From Thiohalobacter sp. (GTDB lineage: Bacteria; Pseudomonadota; Gammaproteobacteria; Thiohalobacterales; Thiohalobacteraceae): a DNA stretch of 54,109 nucleotides. The stretch's first letter is position 1; each line of letters opens with the position of its first letter. The notes under the pieces were generated by a model. That model was not told the origin of the DNA. It searched no databases and saw only the letters and a program-made list of their open reading frames with translations. Location: positions 1 to 54,109 of the forward strand of contig NZ_JALTON010000032.1 in the NCBI RefSeq assembly GCF_027000115.1, written 5' to 3'. Below are positions 35,087 through 43,875 of this stretch, in pieces. Both the position numbers and the translations under genes were made by a program.

Positions 35087-36678
35087 GCGGCGGCGCCGGC
35101 AGCGATTTCCGGCGCTGGCTGGAGCTGGGGCTGCTGTGGCTGGCGGTGCTGGTGACGGCGCTGCTGACGCGGCCGCTGCTGCCGGTGGACGAGACCCGCT
35201 ATCTGGCCGTGGCCTGGGAGATGTGGCAGCGTGGGGATTTCCTGGTGCCGCACCTCAACGGCGAGCCCTACGCCCACAAGCCGCCGCTGCTGTTCTGGCT
35301 CATCCACGCCGGCTGGGCGCTGTTCGGCGTCAGCGAGACCTGGGGGCGGCTGGTGGCGCCGCTGGTGTCGCTGGCCAGCCTGTTCCTGGCCGCGCGCCTG
35401 GCGCGCGCCCTGTGGCCGGACGCAGGTGCCGGGGTGGCCATAGCCTGGCTGCTGTTCGGCAGCTTGATCTGGACCGGCTTCTTCACCCTCACCCAGTTCG
35501 ACATGCTGCTGGTGTTCTGCGTCCTGCTCGGTGCCCTGGGCCTGTGGCAGGCCGCTGCCGGGCAGGCACGCGGCTGGCTGTGGCTGACGCTGGCGCTGGG
35601 TCTGGGGCTGCTGGCCAAGGGGCCGGTGATCCTGCTTCATCTGCTGCCGCTGGCGCTGGCCGCGCCCCTGTGGGCGGAGCGGCCTGCGCGAGGCTGGGCC
35701 GCCTGGTACGGCCGGATCGGTTTGAGCCTGCTCGGCGGCGCGGCCCTGGTACTGGCCTGGGCCGTACCCGCGGCGATCGCCGGCGGCCCCGAGTACCGCG
35801 AGGCCATCTTCTGGGGCCAGACCGCCAACCGGGTGGTGGATTCCTTCGCCCATCGGCAGCCCTTCTGGTGGTATCTGCCGGTGTTTCCGCTGATGCTGCT
35901 GCCCTGGCTGGCCTGGCCGCGGCTGTGGGCGCCGGTGCTCGATGCCGCGCAGTGCCGCACGCGGCCGGTGCGCTTTCTCGGTGTCTGGCTGCTGCTGGTG
36001 CTGGCGGGCTTCTCGCTGGTCAGCGGCAAGCAGGTGAAGTATCTGCTGCCGCTGCTGCCGGCGGCACTGCTGCTGGCGGCGCTGGGCTGGGCGCGGCTGC
36101 CGGCGCGGCCGGCGCGGGCCTGGCCGGCGGCGGCGCTGCTGCTGGTCACGGGGGTGGCACTGCTGCTGTTGCCGCGGCTGGGTCATGCCCCCTGGATGGC
36201 GGACGTGCAGGGGGCCTGGGGCCTGGTTGCGCTGGCACTGGCCGCGGCGCTCGCGTGGCTGCCCCTCGGCGCCTGGGGCCGGCTGCGAGCGGTGACCGCG
36301 GCCAGCGCCCTGATAGTCGTGCTGCTGCATCTGGCAGTGGTTCGTGCGGCGGCGCCCGCCTATGATCTGGCGCCCCTGTCGCGCGAGATCGCGCGCCTGC
36401 AGGCGGCCGGCGTGCCGGTGGCCCATGTCGGCAAGTACCATGGCCAGTTCCATTTCCTCGGCCGGCTCACCCGACCCATCGCGGTGGTGCCGGTATGGAC
36501 GGCGCTGGACTGGGCGCGGGCCCATCCCGAGGGCTACCTGGTGCTGCAGTTCAGCCACTGGCAGGGGCCGCACCCGGCGGAGCTGGCCTGGCTGCAGGAC
36601 TATCGCGGCGATGCCGAGGACCTGGCGCTGGTGGCGGCCCGCGAGTTGCTGGCTGCGGACCCGGCCGCGAGCCGGTAG
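35083..36678 (+). CDS. ArnT/PMT-like GT-C glycosyltransferase
   Basis: 531 residues, at least eleven hydrophobic helices. The first periplasmic loop has the ArnT signature: LPVDETRYLAVAWEMWQRGD, FLVPHLNGEPYAHKPPLLFW (catalytic acidic residues in VDETRY). A soluble C-terminal part follows (LSREIARLQAAGVPVAHVGK). ArnT moves 4-amino-arabinose to lipid A; related PMT enzymes act on other acceptors. No arnA/arnB/arnD genes are nearby, so the donor sugar is probably not aminoarabinose. Translationally coupled to the VTT gene. Confidence 0.9.
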   Translation: MSGGAGSDFRRWLELGLLWLAVLVTALLTRPLLPVDETRYLAVAWEMWQRGDFLVPHLNGEPYAHKPPLLFWLIHAGWALFGVSETWGRLVAPLVSLASLFLAARLARALWPDAGAGVAIAWLLFGSLIWTGFFTLTQFDMLLVFCVLLGALGLWQAAAGQARGWLWLTLALGLGLLAKGPVILLHLLPLALAAPLWAERPARGWAAWYGRIGLSLLGGAALVLAWAVPAAIAGGPEYREAIFWGQTANRVVDSFAHRQPFWWYLPVFPLMLLPWLAWPRLWAPVLDAAQCRTRPVRFLGVWLLLVLAGFSLVSGKQVKYLLPLLPAALLLAALGWARLPARPARAWPAAALLLVTGVALLLLPRLGHAPWMADVQGAWGLVALALAAALAWLPLGAWGRLRAVTAASALIVVLLHLAVVRAAAPAYDLAPLSREIARLQAAGVPVAHVGKYHGQFHFLGRLTRPIAVVPVWTALDWARAHPEGYLVLQFSHWQGPHPAELAWLQDYRGDAEDLALVAARELLAADPAASR

Positions 36679-36710
36679 ACTGGGCGCCTGCATCCAGACC
36701 GTGCCGAGAT

Positions 36711-37940
36711 ATGACCGACACTGCCACCCAGCCCGAAGCCCTGCCCGGCCAGACCCTGCCGCCACTGCGCCTGAAGAAGCGCGAGGACCGGCGGCTGCGC
36801 GCGGGACATCTGTGGGTCTATTCCAACGAGGTCGATACCCGCGCCACGCCCCTGACCGCCTTCGAGCCGGGCGAGGCGGTGCGCATCGAGGCGTCCAACG
36901 GCAGGCCACTCGGCACCGGCTACGTCAACCCGCATTCCCTGATCGCCGCGCGCCTGGTCAGTCGCGGCCTGCGCCACGTACTCGACCGTTCGCTGCTGGT
37001 CCATCGGCTGAAGATCGCGCTGGCGCTGCGCGAGCGCCTGTATCCGCAGCGTGCCTGCCGGCTGGTGCACGGCGAGGGCGACGGCCTGCCGGGGCTGGTG
37101 GTGGACCGCTATGGCGACTGGCTGTCGGTACAGTTCAACACCGCCGGCATGGAACAGGTGCGCGGCCCGGTGCTGGAGGCACTGCAGCGGGTGCTGTCAC
37201 CCCGCGGCCTGGTGCTGCGCAACGACAGCCCGGCCCGGCGGCAGGAAGGACTGGACACGGCCGTCGAGGTGCTCGGTGAGGTGCCCGATCGGGTGTCGTT
37301 CCGGGAAGGCGAGGTGCAGTTCGAAACCTCGCTCGTGCATGGCCAGAAGACGGGCTGGTTCTTCGACCAGGCCGACAACCGCCAGCGCCTGCGACGCTAT
37401 GTGCAGGGCGCCCGGGTGCTGGACCTGTTCAGCTACGCCGGCGGCTGGGCCATCACCGCGCTGAAGCAGGGCGCAGCCGAGGCGGTCTGCGTGGACAGCT
37501 CCGGGGATGCCCTGGCGCAGGCCATGCGCAATGCCGAACTCAACGGCGTCCAGCCGCAGTTGTCGGTGCGCCAGGGCGATGCCTTCGAGGTGCTCAAGGC
37601 GCTGCGCGAGGCCGGCGAGCGCTTCGATGTGGTGATCTGCGATCCGCCCGCCTTCATCAAGCGGCGCAAGGATCTGGCTGCCGGCAGCGAGGCCTACCAG
37701 CGCCTCAACCTGCTCGCCATGCAGATGATCGGCCGCGACGGCTTTCTGGTATCGGCCTCCTGCTCGCATCATCTCCCGCTGACCGACTTTCAGCGCCTGC
37801 TGCAGCGTGCCGCCCGCCATGCCGGCCGCGGCCTGCAGGTCCTGGAAACCGGGCGCCAGGGCGCCGATCACCCGGTGCATGCCGCCATGCCCGAGACGGA
37901 ATACCTGAAGGCCCTCTATTGCCGCGTTCTTCGCGAGTGA
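36711..37940 (+). CDS. rlmI: class I rRNA methyltransferase, RlmI/RlmO-like
   Basis: 409 residues. N-terminal PUA domain (LKKREDRRLRAGHLWVYSNE, YVNPHSLIAARLVSR), central EEHEE-like domain and a Rossmann methyltransferase with DLFSYAGGWAITALKQGA (SAM loop), CVDSSGDAL, and the catalytic VICDPPAFIKRRKDL. E. coli RlmI makes m5C1962 of 23S rRNA. ATG 36711 is preferred; upstream in-frame codons overlap the ArnT gene. Confidence 0.9.
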   Translation: MTDTATQPEALPGQTLPPLRLKKREDRRLRAGHLWVYSNEVDTRATPLTAFEPGEAVRIEASNGRPLGTGYVNPHSLIAARLVSRGLRHVLDRSLLVHRLKIALALRERLYPQRACRLVHGEGDGLPGLVVDRYGDWLSVQFNTAGMEQVRGPVLEALQRVLSPRGLVLRNDSPARRQEGLDTAVEVLGEVPDRVSFREGEVQFETSLVHGQKTGWFFDQADNRQRLRRYVQGARVLDLFSYAGGWAITALKQGAAEAVCVDSSGDALAQAMRNAELNGVQPQLSVRQGDAFEVLKALREAGERFDVVICDPPAFIKRRKDLAAGSEAYQRLNLLAMQMIGRDGFLVSASCSHHLPLTDFQRLLQRAARHAGRGLQVLETGRQGADHPVHAAMPETEYLKALYCRVLRE

Positions 37941-37959
37941 TCCATCGAAGCGATTCCGC

Positions 37960-38772
37960 ATGCTGACCTATCCCGATATCGATCCCGCCATCGTTCGCAT
38001 CGGCGACTTTGCCATCCACTGGTACGGCATGATGTACCTGATCGGCTTTCTCGGTGGCTGGTGGCTGGGCCGGCGCCGTGCCGCGCGGCCGGACTCGGGC
38101 TGGCAGCCGGAAGAAGTGGGCGACCTGCTGTTCCACGTCGCGCTCGGCGTGGTGCTGGGCGGACGCATCGGCTACATCCTGTTCTACAACCTGGATCTGT
38201 TCCTGGAAGACCCGCTGGTGCTGCTGCGCATCTGGCAGGGCGGCATGTCCTTCCATGGTGGCCTGATCGGTGTGCTGGTTGCCATGTGGCTGTATGGTCG
38301 CCGCACCGGCCGTGGCTTCTTCCAGGTCAGCGACTTCGTCGCGCCGCTGGTGCCGGTGGGGCTGGGCGCGGGGCGCATCGGCAACTTCATCAACGGCGAA
38401 CTCTGGGGGCGTCCCACCGATCTGCCCTGGGGCATGGTGTTTCCCTTCGTCGATGCCCGCCCGCGCCACCCCTCCATGCTCTACGAGGCGCTGCTCGAAG
38501 GGCTGGTGCTGTTCGTCATTCTCTGGGTCTATTCGTCGCGGCCGCGGCCCACCATGGCGGTGTCCGGCCTGTTCCTGTTCTGTTACGGGGTGTTCCGCTT
38601 CGCTGTCGAGTTCGTGCGCGAGCCGGACGCCCATCTCGGATTCATCGCGTTCGGCTGGATGACCATGGGTCACCTGCTGTCGCTGCCCATGATCCTGTTC
38701 GGACTGCTGTTGCTGCTGCTGGCCCACCGGCGCCCGCAGACAGCCGGCACCTCATCTGCTGGAGGACACTGA
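37960..38772 (+). CDS. lgt: prolipoprotein diacylglyceryl transferase
   Basis: First step of lipoprotein maturation in the inner membrane. 270 residues, seven helices. Signature GRIGNFINGELWGRP with HWYGMMYLIGF and MSFHGGLIGV (catalytic His region) and RHPSMLYEALLEG. Immediately followed by thyA (3 bases), the lgt-thyA pair known in many proteobacteria. Confidence 0.96.
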   Translation: MLTYPDIDPAIVRIGDFAIHWYGMMYLIGFLGGWWLGRRRAARPDSGWQPEEVGDLLFHVALGVVLGGRIGYILFYNLDLFLEDPLVLLRIWQGGMSFHGGLIGVLVAMWLYGRRTGRGFFQVSDFVAPLVPVGLGAGRIGNFINGELWGRPTDLPWGMVFPFVDARPRHPSMLYEALLEGLVLFVILWVYSSRPRPTMAVSGLFLFCYGVFRFAVEFVREPDAHLGFIAFGWMTMGHLLSLPMILFGLLLLLLAHRRPQTAGTSSAGGH

Positions 38773-38775
38773 AGG

Positions 38776-39609
38776 GTGCGAAACTATCTCGATCTCATGC
38801 GCCATGTGCGCGACCAGGGCGTGCAGAAGGGGGATCGAACCGGCACCGGCACGCTCAGCGTGTTCGGCTACCAGATGCGCTTCGATCTGGCGCAGGGTTT
38901 TCCGCTGGTGACCACCAAGAAGCTGCACCTGCGTTCCATCATCCACGAGCTGCTCTGGTTCCTGCGCGGCGAGACCAACATCGGCTATCTGCACGAACAC
39001 GGCGTCAGCATCTGGGACGAGTGGGCCGACGAGAAGGGCGACCTCGGACCTGTCTACGGCGCCCAGTGGCGCAGCTGGCCGACGCCCGATGGCCGTCACA
39101 TCGACCAGATCAGGCAGGTGATCGGGCAGCTGCGCAGCAACCCGGATTCGCGCCGCATCATCGTCTCGGCCTGGAACGTCGCCGATCTGCCCGATGAGCG
39201 CATCAGCCCGCAGGACAACGTGCGTGCGGGGCGCATGGCACTGGCGCCCTGTCATGCCTTCTTCCAGTTCTATGTCGCCGAGGGCCGGCTGTCCTGCCAG
39301 CTCTACCAGCGTTCGGCCGACATCTTTCTAGGCGTGCCCTTCAACATTGCCTCCTATGCGCTGTTGACGATGATGATGGCCCAGGTTTGCGGTCTGGAAC
39401 CGGGCGAGTTCATCCATACGCTGGGCGATGCGCACCTGTATCTCAATCACCTCGAGCAGGTGGAAACCCAGCTCGCGCGCGAGCCCTACCCGCTGCCGCG
39501 AATGCGGCTCAATCCGGAGGTGCGCGATCTGTTCGCGTTCCGTTTCGAAGACTTCGAGTTGCTGGATTACCAATGTCACCCGCACATCAAGGCGCCGGTG
39601 GCGGTCTGA
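38776..39609 (+). CDS. thyA: thymidylate synthase
   Basis: Methylates dUMP to dTMP with 5,10-methylene-THF. 277 residues (E. coli 264). Catalytic Cys159 in [29 protein letters not shown] and [20 protein letters not shown] are diagnostic. It ends MKAPVAV-like (HIKAPVAV). GTG start at 38776, only 3 bases after lgt, with GGAGG inside the end of lgt. DHF produced is recycled by folA 93 bases downstream. Confidence 0.97.
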   Translation: MRNYLDLMRHVRDQGVQKGDRTGTGTLSVFGYQMRFDLAQGFPLVTTKKLHLRSIIHELLWFLRGETNIGYLHEHGVSIWDEWADEKGDLGPVYGAQWRSWPTPDGRHIDQIRQVIGQLRSNPDSRRIIVSAWNVADLPDERISPQDNVRAGRMALAPCHAFFQFYVAEGRLSCQLYQRSADIFLGVPFNIASYALLTMMMAQVCGLEPGEFIHTLGDAHLYLNHLEQVETQLAREPYPLPRMRLNPEVRDLFAFRFEDFELLDYQCHPHIKAPVAV

Positions 39610-39702
39610 TCCGGCTGTTTCACCACGCCAGCGGCAGCTGGGCGCGGCCTGTATCGCCGAGGCCGCTTTCCGAAGGCCGTGGCTGATGCAAGGCTTACGT
39701 CG

Positions 39703-40191
39703 ATGCGCATATCCCTGATCGTGGCCATGGATCGCAACCGCCTCATCGGGGCCGGCAATCGCCTGCCCTGGCACCTGCCGGCCGACCTGGCGCACTTCAA
39801 GCGCATCACCCTGGGCAAGCCCATCGTCATGGGGCGTCGCACCTGGGAGTCGATCGGCCGACCCCTGCCCGGGCGGCACAATATCGTGGTCACCCGGGGC
39901 CAGGGCGAATTCCCGGGCGCCACCCGCGTCGCTTCGCCGGAGGAAGCCATTGCCGCCGCCGGCGCGGTCGACGAGCTGATGGTCATCGGTGGCACCCAGC
40001 TCTACCAGGCCTTCCTGCCGCTGGCCGAGCGCATCTATCTCACCCGCGTCGACGCCGAGTTCGAGGGCGATGCCTGGTTTCCGGAACTCGACCCCCGCGA
40101 ATGGCTGGAAGTGGCCTGCGAGCCGCACGAGGCCGACGAACGCAATCCCTGGCCCTATGCCTTCTGCATGTTGCAGCGGCGCAAGCGCTAG
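39703..40191 (+). CDS. folA: dihydrofolate reductase
   Basis: 162 residues. SLIVAMDRNRLIGAGNRLPW, with Trp23 and active-site Asp28 in LPADLAHFK, then IVMGRRTWESIGRPLPGRHN and VIGGTQLY. ATG 39703 matches the family start (MRISLIVAMD). Its stop codon TAG is formed by the CTAG that opens the next repeat. Confidence 0.96.
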   Translation: MRISLIVAMDRNRLIGAGNRLPWHLPADLAHFKRITLGKPIVMGRRTWESIGRPLPGRHNIVVTRGQGEFPGATRVASPEEAIAAAGAVDELMVIGGTQLYQAFLPLAERIYLTRVDAEFEGDAWFPELDPREWLEVACEPHEADERNPWPYAFCMLQRRKR

Positions 40192-40207
40192 CCCGCATAT
40201 TGCACTA
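40188..40207 (+). repeat. CTAGCCCGCATATTGCAC repeat, truncated copy fused to the folA stop
   Basis: CTAGCCCGCATATTGCAC follows the family consensus and then departs. The TAG inside CTAG is the folA stop codon. Confidence 0.8.
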
Positions 40208-40242
40208 CCGTTCCACTGCGACGGCCCAATGGCACGCCCTGT

Positions 40243-40274
40243 CTGTGCCTTCCGTGTCGTCCGTGGCGCTCTTT
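40243..40274 (-). repeat. period-9 array after the apaH stop
   Basis: CTGTGCCTT-CCGTGTCGT-CCGTGGCGC-TCTTT on the plus strand; read in the direction of apaH it begins AAAGAGCGCCACGG 4 bases after the stop codon, the same polarity as at crp and the YyaL-type gene. Confidence 0.8.
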
Positions 40275-40278
40275 CCCT

Positions 40279-41115
40279 TCAGTCCCCGCCCGGCCTGCGG
40301 GCGCCGGGGCAGTCGACCCGGGTGCGTTGCGGCGGCGCGCTGTCCAGGCGCAGGGCGGTGAGACGGCCGCCCCAGAGACAGCCGGTATCCAGCGGGAAGA
40401 TAGTGGGCGCATCCGTCTCGCCCAGCGTGGACCAGTGGCCGAACAGGATGCGCAGGTCAGCCGAGCGCCGATCCGGGATCTCGAACCAGGGCCGGTAGGG
40501 CGCCGGCTGGCTGCCGGGCGGGCCCTTGTACTTCAGCCCCAGCCGGCCGTCGGGCGTGCAGTAACGCAGCCGGGTGAAGCAGTTGGTGATGAAGCGCAGG
40601 CGATCCACACCCTGCAGGCCTTCGTCCCAGCGGTCCGGGCGATCGCCGTACATCACTGCCATGAAGCTGCCCCAGTCGTCGCCGGAGAGCACGGCCTCGA
40701 CCTCGGCGGCGCAGGCGCGGGCGGTGGCGAGATCCCACTGCGGCGGCAGCCCGGCATGGATCAGGGTGTAGCCGAGTGCCGGGTCGTGATGCAGCAGCGG
40801 GCGGCGGCGCAGCCAGTCGACCAGGGCGGCGCTGTCCGGTGCGTCCAGGATTTCGGCGAGTGTGTCCTTGCGGTGCAGCCGGCGCCGGTCATGGGCGGCA
40901 GCGACCAGGTGCAGGTCGTGGTTGCCGAGCACGGTGACCGCGGCCTCGCCCAGGCCGATGACGAAGCGCAGCACGGCCAGCGATTGCGGGCCGCGATTGA
41001 CCAGATCACCCGCAAACCAGAGCCGGTCCCTGCCCGGCTCGAAGCCGAGGCGGTCGAGCAGGCGTCGCAGTTCGTCGTAACAGCCCTGGACATCGCCGAT
41101 GGCGTAGACGGCCAT
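40279..41115 (-). CDS. apaH: bis(5'-nucleosyl)-tetraphosphatase, symmetrical
   Basis: Hydrolyses Ap4A to two ADP. 278 residues (E. coli 280). Metallophosphoesterase motifs: YAIGDVQGCYDEL, WFAGDLVNRGPQSL, VLGNHDLHLVA, LIHAGLPPQWD and FGHWSTLG. It lies 5 bases downstream of apaG in the conserved apaG-apaH pair. Confidence 0.95.
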   Translation of the reverse strand: MAVYAIGDVQGCYDELRRLLDRLGFEPGRDRLWFAGDLVNRGPQSLAVLRFVIGLGEAAVTVLGNHDLHLVAAAHDRRRLHRKDTLAEILDAPDSAALVDWLRRRPLLHHDPALGYTLIHAGLPPQWDLATARACAAEVEAVLSGDDWGSFMAVMYGDRPDRWDEGLQGVDRLRFITNCFTRLRYCTPDGRLGLKYKGPPGSQPAPYRPWFEIPDRRSADLRILFGHWSTLGETDAPTIFPLDTGCLWGGRLTALRLDSAPPQRTRVDCPGARRPGGD

Positions 41116-41120
41116 GGGGA

Positions 41121-41504
41121 TCAGTGGAGAACGCGAGGTATGGACAGGGTGAAGGCGGGGATCTGCGCCTCGAACTCGACACCGTCGTCGGCGATCATGT
41201 GATAGGTGCCACGCATGCTGCCCACCTGCGTCTGGATCAGGGTGCCGCTGGTGTAGCGGAAGCTTTCGCCGGGGCGCAGGTAGGGCTGCTTGCCGACCAC
41301 ACCCTCGCCGCGCACCTCCTCGACCCGTCCATTGCTGTCGGTGATGATCCAGTGCCGCGTCAGCAGCTTCGCCGCCACCGTGCCGCTGTTGGTGAGGGTG
41401 ATGGTGTAGGCAAACACGTAACGGTTCTGGTCGGGTTGCGACTGTTCCTCGATGTAGAGCGTCTCGACCTGTACGTCGACCTGGTAGCGCGCATCCTGGC
41501 TCAT
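41121..41504 (-). CDS. apaG: ApaG (FN3-fold, DUF525) protein
   Basis: 127 residues (E. coli 125). Family pattern YIEEQSQPDQNRYVFAYTIT, WIITDSNGRVEEVRGEGVVG, PYLRPGESFRYTSGT and MRGTYHMIADDGVEFEAQIP. Binding partner and role remain poorly defined. In E. coli apaG and apaH follow rsmA; here the rsmA group is 4 kb away, with glk/pgl between. Confidence 0.95.
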   Translation of the reverse strand: MSQDARYQVDVQVETLYIEEQSQPDQNRYVFAYTITLTNSGTVAAKLLTRHWIITDSNGRVEEVRGEGVVGKQPYLRPGESFRYTSGTLIQTQVGSMRGTYHMIADDGVEFEAQIPAFTLSIPRVLH

Positions 41505-41596
41505 GGTTTGGGATAGGGTCGTCACTTGGAATGGAGAAGGGGCAAAGGGTACCCTGCCGTGGCGTCGATCCCAAATGCCAACGCAAACCCTGGGGT

Positions 41597-42601
41597 TCAC
41601 AATAGCAGTCGGGCGAGGCGGGTGGCGCCGAGCAGGCCCGGGTCGGGGTGGGTGACGACCGCCAGCGGGATGGTTTCCAGCAGCGGGCGCATGCGGCCCT
41701 TGTCGAGAAAGGCGGTCAGGAAGGGACCGCGTTCCAGCAGCGGCAGCAGGTGCTGTGCGATGCCACCGGCGATGTAGAGGCCGGCGCGCGGCAGGCAGGC
41801 CAGGGCCAGGTTGCCGGCCTGGGCGCCATAGAGTTCCACGAACCGCTCCAGAGCCTGTGCGGCCAGCGGGTCCTCGCCGGACAACCCCAGCCGCGTGATT
41901 TCCGGCGCGATGTCGCGGCCTGCGTCGCGGGCCTCGCGAATGGCGGGCGGCGTGGGTCGCCGCTGTCGTTCCTCGAGAAACCCGTAGATGAAGCGCAGAC
42001 CCGGACCCGAGAGCAGGCGCTCGGCCGAGACGTGGCCGAAGCGGTGCCTGAGGGTTTGCAGCATCTGCCAGTCCGCCTCGGTGCGCGCGGCAAAGTCCAC
42101 GTGGCCGCCCTCGGTGGCCCACACCCGGCGCGGTTCCGGGCCCGGCAGCACCAGCACCTGACCCAGCCCGGTGCCGGCGCCGAGCACAGCGGCCATGGCC
42201 TCCGGTTGCGGCCGGCCGGCCTGCAGCGTGACCAGGTCATTCTCGCCCAGCGCCGGCAGGGCGTGGCCGATCAGGCTGAAGTCGTTGGTGAGGCACAGCC
42301 GCGGGATGCCGCAGGCCTCGGAGAGGGCGCGCGCCGACAGGCGCCAGGGCAGGTTGGTGACCTCGGCGGTGGTGTCTTCCCCGGTTTCATGTACCGGTCC
42401 CGCGACGCCCAGGCAGGCGCTGTCGGGGGTCTCGCCGCAGTCGGCGAGGAAGGCGCGCAGCAGCTCGGTAAAGTCGGGGTGTTCGGCGCTGTCGTAGCGA
42501 CGTTCGCACAGCCGCTCCAGGCCGTGCCCGGTGCAGCGGCTGAGCCGGAGCCGCGTGTGGGTGCCCCCGATGTCGCCCGCCAGCAGTCGCGGTTCGTTCA
42601 T
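41597..42601 (-). CDS. glk: glucokinase
   Basis: Phosphorylates glucose. 334 residues. ASKHA-fold, E. coli Glk type: LLAGDIGGTHTRLRLS (phosphate 1), LCLTNDFSLIGHALPALGEN, VLGAGTGLGQVLVL and GLYIAGGIAQHLL. ATG 42601 overlaps the pgl stop (ATGA). The pgl-glk pair suggests an Entner-Doudoroff or oxidative pentose phosphate entry module. Confidence 0.94.
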   Translation of the reverse strand: MNEPRLLAGDIGGTHTRLRLSRCTGHGLERLCERRYDSAEHPDFTELLRAFLADCGETPDSACLGVAGPVHETGEDTTAEVTNLPWRLSARALSEACGIPRLCLTNDFSLIGHALPALGENDLVTLQAGRPQPEAMAAVLGAGTGLGQVLVLPGPEPRRVWATEGGHVDFAARTEADWQMLQTLRHRFGHVSAERLLSGPGLRFIYGFLEERQRRPTPPAIREARDAGRDIAPEITRLGLSGEDPLAAQALERFVELYGAQAGNLALACLPRAGLYIAGGIAQHLLPLLERGPFLTAFLDKGRMRPLLETIPLAVVTHPDPGLLGATRLARLLL

Positions 42602-43344
42602 GCGGGGCCTCCGCTGGCCTCGGCATCCAGCAGCCATTCCACCTGTCCGCGCGGCGACAGGTACTCCACCGGATAGGGGTCCCGGCCCTGCGCACCGGCG
42701 CGCAGGGCGGCGACTATGGCGGCCTTGTCGGCGCCGGCGACCAGGAACAGCAGCCGTTCGGCGCGATCGATCACCGGCAGGGTCAGGGTCAGGCGCCAGC
42801 TGTCGAGGCGTTCGACGTGGACCGGCGTGACACTGCGCCCCAGTTCGTGCAGCGCCGGCGTGTCAGGGAACAGCGAGGCGGTATGGCCGTCCGGTCCCAG
42901 TCCCAGCAGGATGAGGTCGAAGCCCGGCCAACCCTCGCGATCGGGCAGTTCACGTGCCAGCAGTTCCGCGTAGGCCCCGGCGTCGGCCTCGATGGTCTCC
43001 GGGGCGGCACGCATGGGATGGACCTGTGCGGGGGGAACGGGCACATGGTCGATCAGCACCTCCCGCGCCATGCGGTAATTGCTGTCGGGGTGATCCAGAG
43101 GTACGGCACGCTCGTCGCCGAAGAACAGGTGCATGCGGCGCCAGTCGATGCGTGCCCGCTGATCCGGTTCGGCCAGGCGCCGGTACAGACCGCGTGGCGT
43201 ATTGCCGCCCGCCAGTGCCAGGTTGCAGCGGCCGCGTGCCGCGATGGCGTCAGCGCACAGGCGGATCACCCGTTCCGCGGCCTGGGCATGGAGTGTATCG
43301 CGGTCCGGGAACACGCGGGTCTGGTCGGGCAGCAGCGCCTGCAT
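42598..43344 (-). CDS. pgl: 6-phosphogluconolactonase
   Basis: 248 residues. LALAGGNTPRGLYRRLAE, LFFGDERAVPLDHPDSNYRM and LLGLGPDGHTASLFPDTPAL are the DevB/Pgl motifs. ATG 43344 is chosen; the 27 residues upstream in frame are arginine-rich and not conserved. Glucose-6-phosphate dehydrogenase, its usual partner, is not in the window. Confidence 0.93.
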   Translation of the reverse strand: MQALLPDQTRVFPDRDTLHAQAAERVIRLCADAIAARGRCNLALAGGNTPRGLYRRLAEPDQRARIDWRRMHLFFGDERAVPLDHPDSNYRMAREVLIDHVPVPPAQVHPMRAAPETIEADAGAYAELLARELPDREGWPGFDLILLGLGPDGHTASLFPDTPALHELGRSVTPVHVERLDSWRLTLTLPVIDRAERLLFLVAGADKAAIVAALRAGAQGRDPYPVEYLSPRGQVEWLLDAEASGGPA

Positions 43345-43484
43345 GGTCGAGTGTCCAAGCGGGGTGTGGCGAGAGTCTCGCACAAAGCGGTCGCGGCGGA
43401 AATGCCGGCATTTGACGCCGGTCATCCCCGGCGCCGTGTGGGCGGACTATAGTTTGGAGCAGGGACATCGTCGAGGAGGTTGTC

Positions 43485-43700
43485 ATGTATCTCAGGAATA
43501 CCCACACCGGAGACCTGGTCGAGATCATCGATCTGGATGCCCTGTTCGATCCCTGCGCCGAGCGCGTGCGCGGTCGCTACCATGCCGGCGAGGAGATGCA
43601 GGAGCCGGCCGAGTTCGGCAAGAGCGAGCTGGTCTTTCCTTCGGGGGAAGCGCTGCCCGCCTGCTGGACGAACCCGGGCTACCGTCAGGCACAGGCCTGA
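43485..43700 (+). CDS. small conserved-looking cytosolic protein, unknown
   Basis: 71 residues, acidic, one Cys in PCAERV and one in ALPACWTNPGYR. The pattern RNTHTGDLVEIIDLDALFDP, YHAGEEMQEPAEFGKSELVF and PSGEALPACW is ordered and has a very strong RBS (GAGGAGG) and good codon use. I cannot name a family. A TATAGT -10-like hexamer lies at 43448-43453. Confidence 0.7.
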   Translation: MYLRNTHTGDLVEIIDLDALFDPCAERVRGRYHAGEEMQEPAEFGKSELVFPSGEALPACWTNPGYRQAQA

Positions 43701-43767
43701 GTCGCCGGTTCCGTCAATAATGTGACCTAATGCGCCCCCCGCCGTGACGGGGTTCGCAGCTTTTGCT

Positions 43768-43870
43768 ACCCGCATCCCGCAAGCTGGTGCCCAGGCTCAA
43801 GAAAACCGCTGCCGGTCCGAATCCTGCCAGTGAACTGGCAGCCGATGCCGGAACGGACCCCCGAGGTGGG
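43768..43870 (+). other. possible structured 5' leader
   Basis: Upstream of the secreted-protein ATG are a perfect 7-bp hairpin CTGCCAG-TGAA-CTGGCAG (43824-43841) enclosed by GGTCCG (43814-43819) / CGGACC (43854-43859), and before it CAGCTT/AAGCTG arms around 43768-43798. No known riboswitch consensus matches. Confidence 0.3.
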
Positions 43871-43875
43871 ATGAC

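Noticed and set aside
43768-43870. Cyclic-di-GMP (GEMM-I) or other known riboswitch
   Set aside because: The GEMM core (the ACGCA...GGGCAAACC and GACGCAAAGCC segments) is absent; only generic hairpins are present, so it is listed merely as a possible leader.
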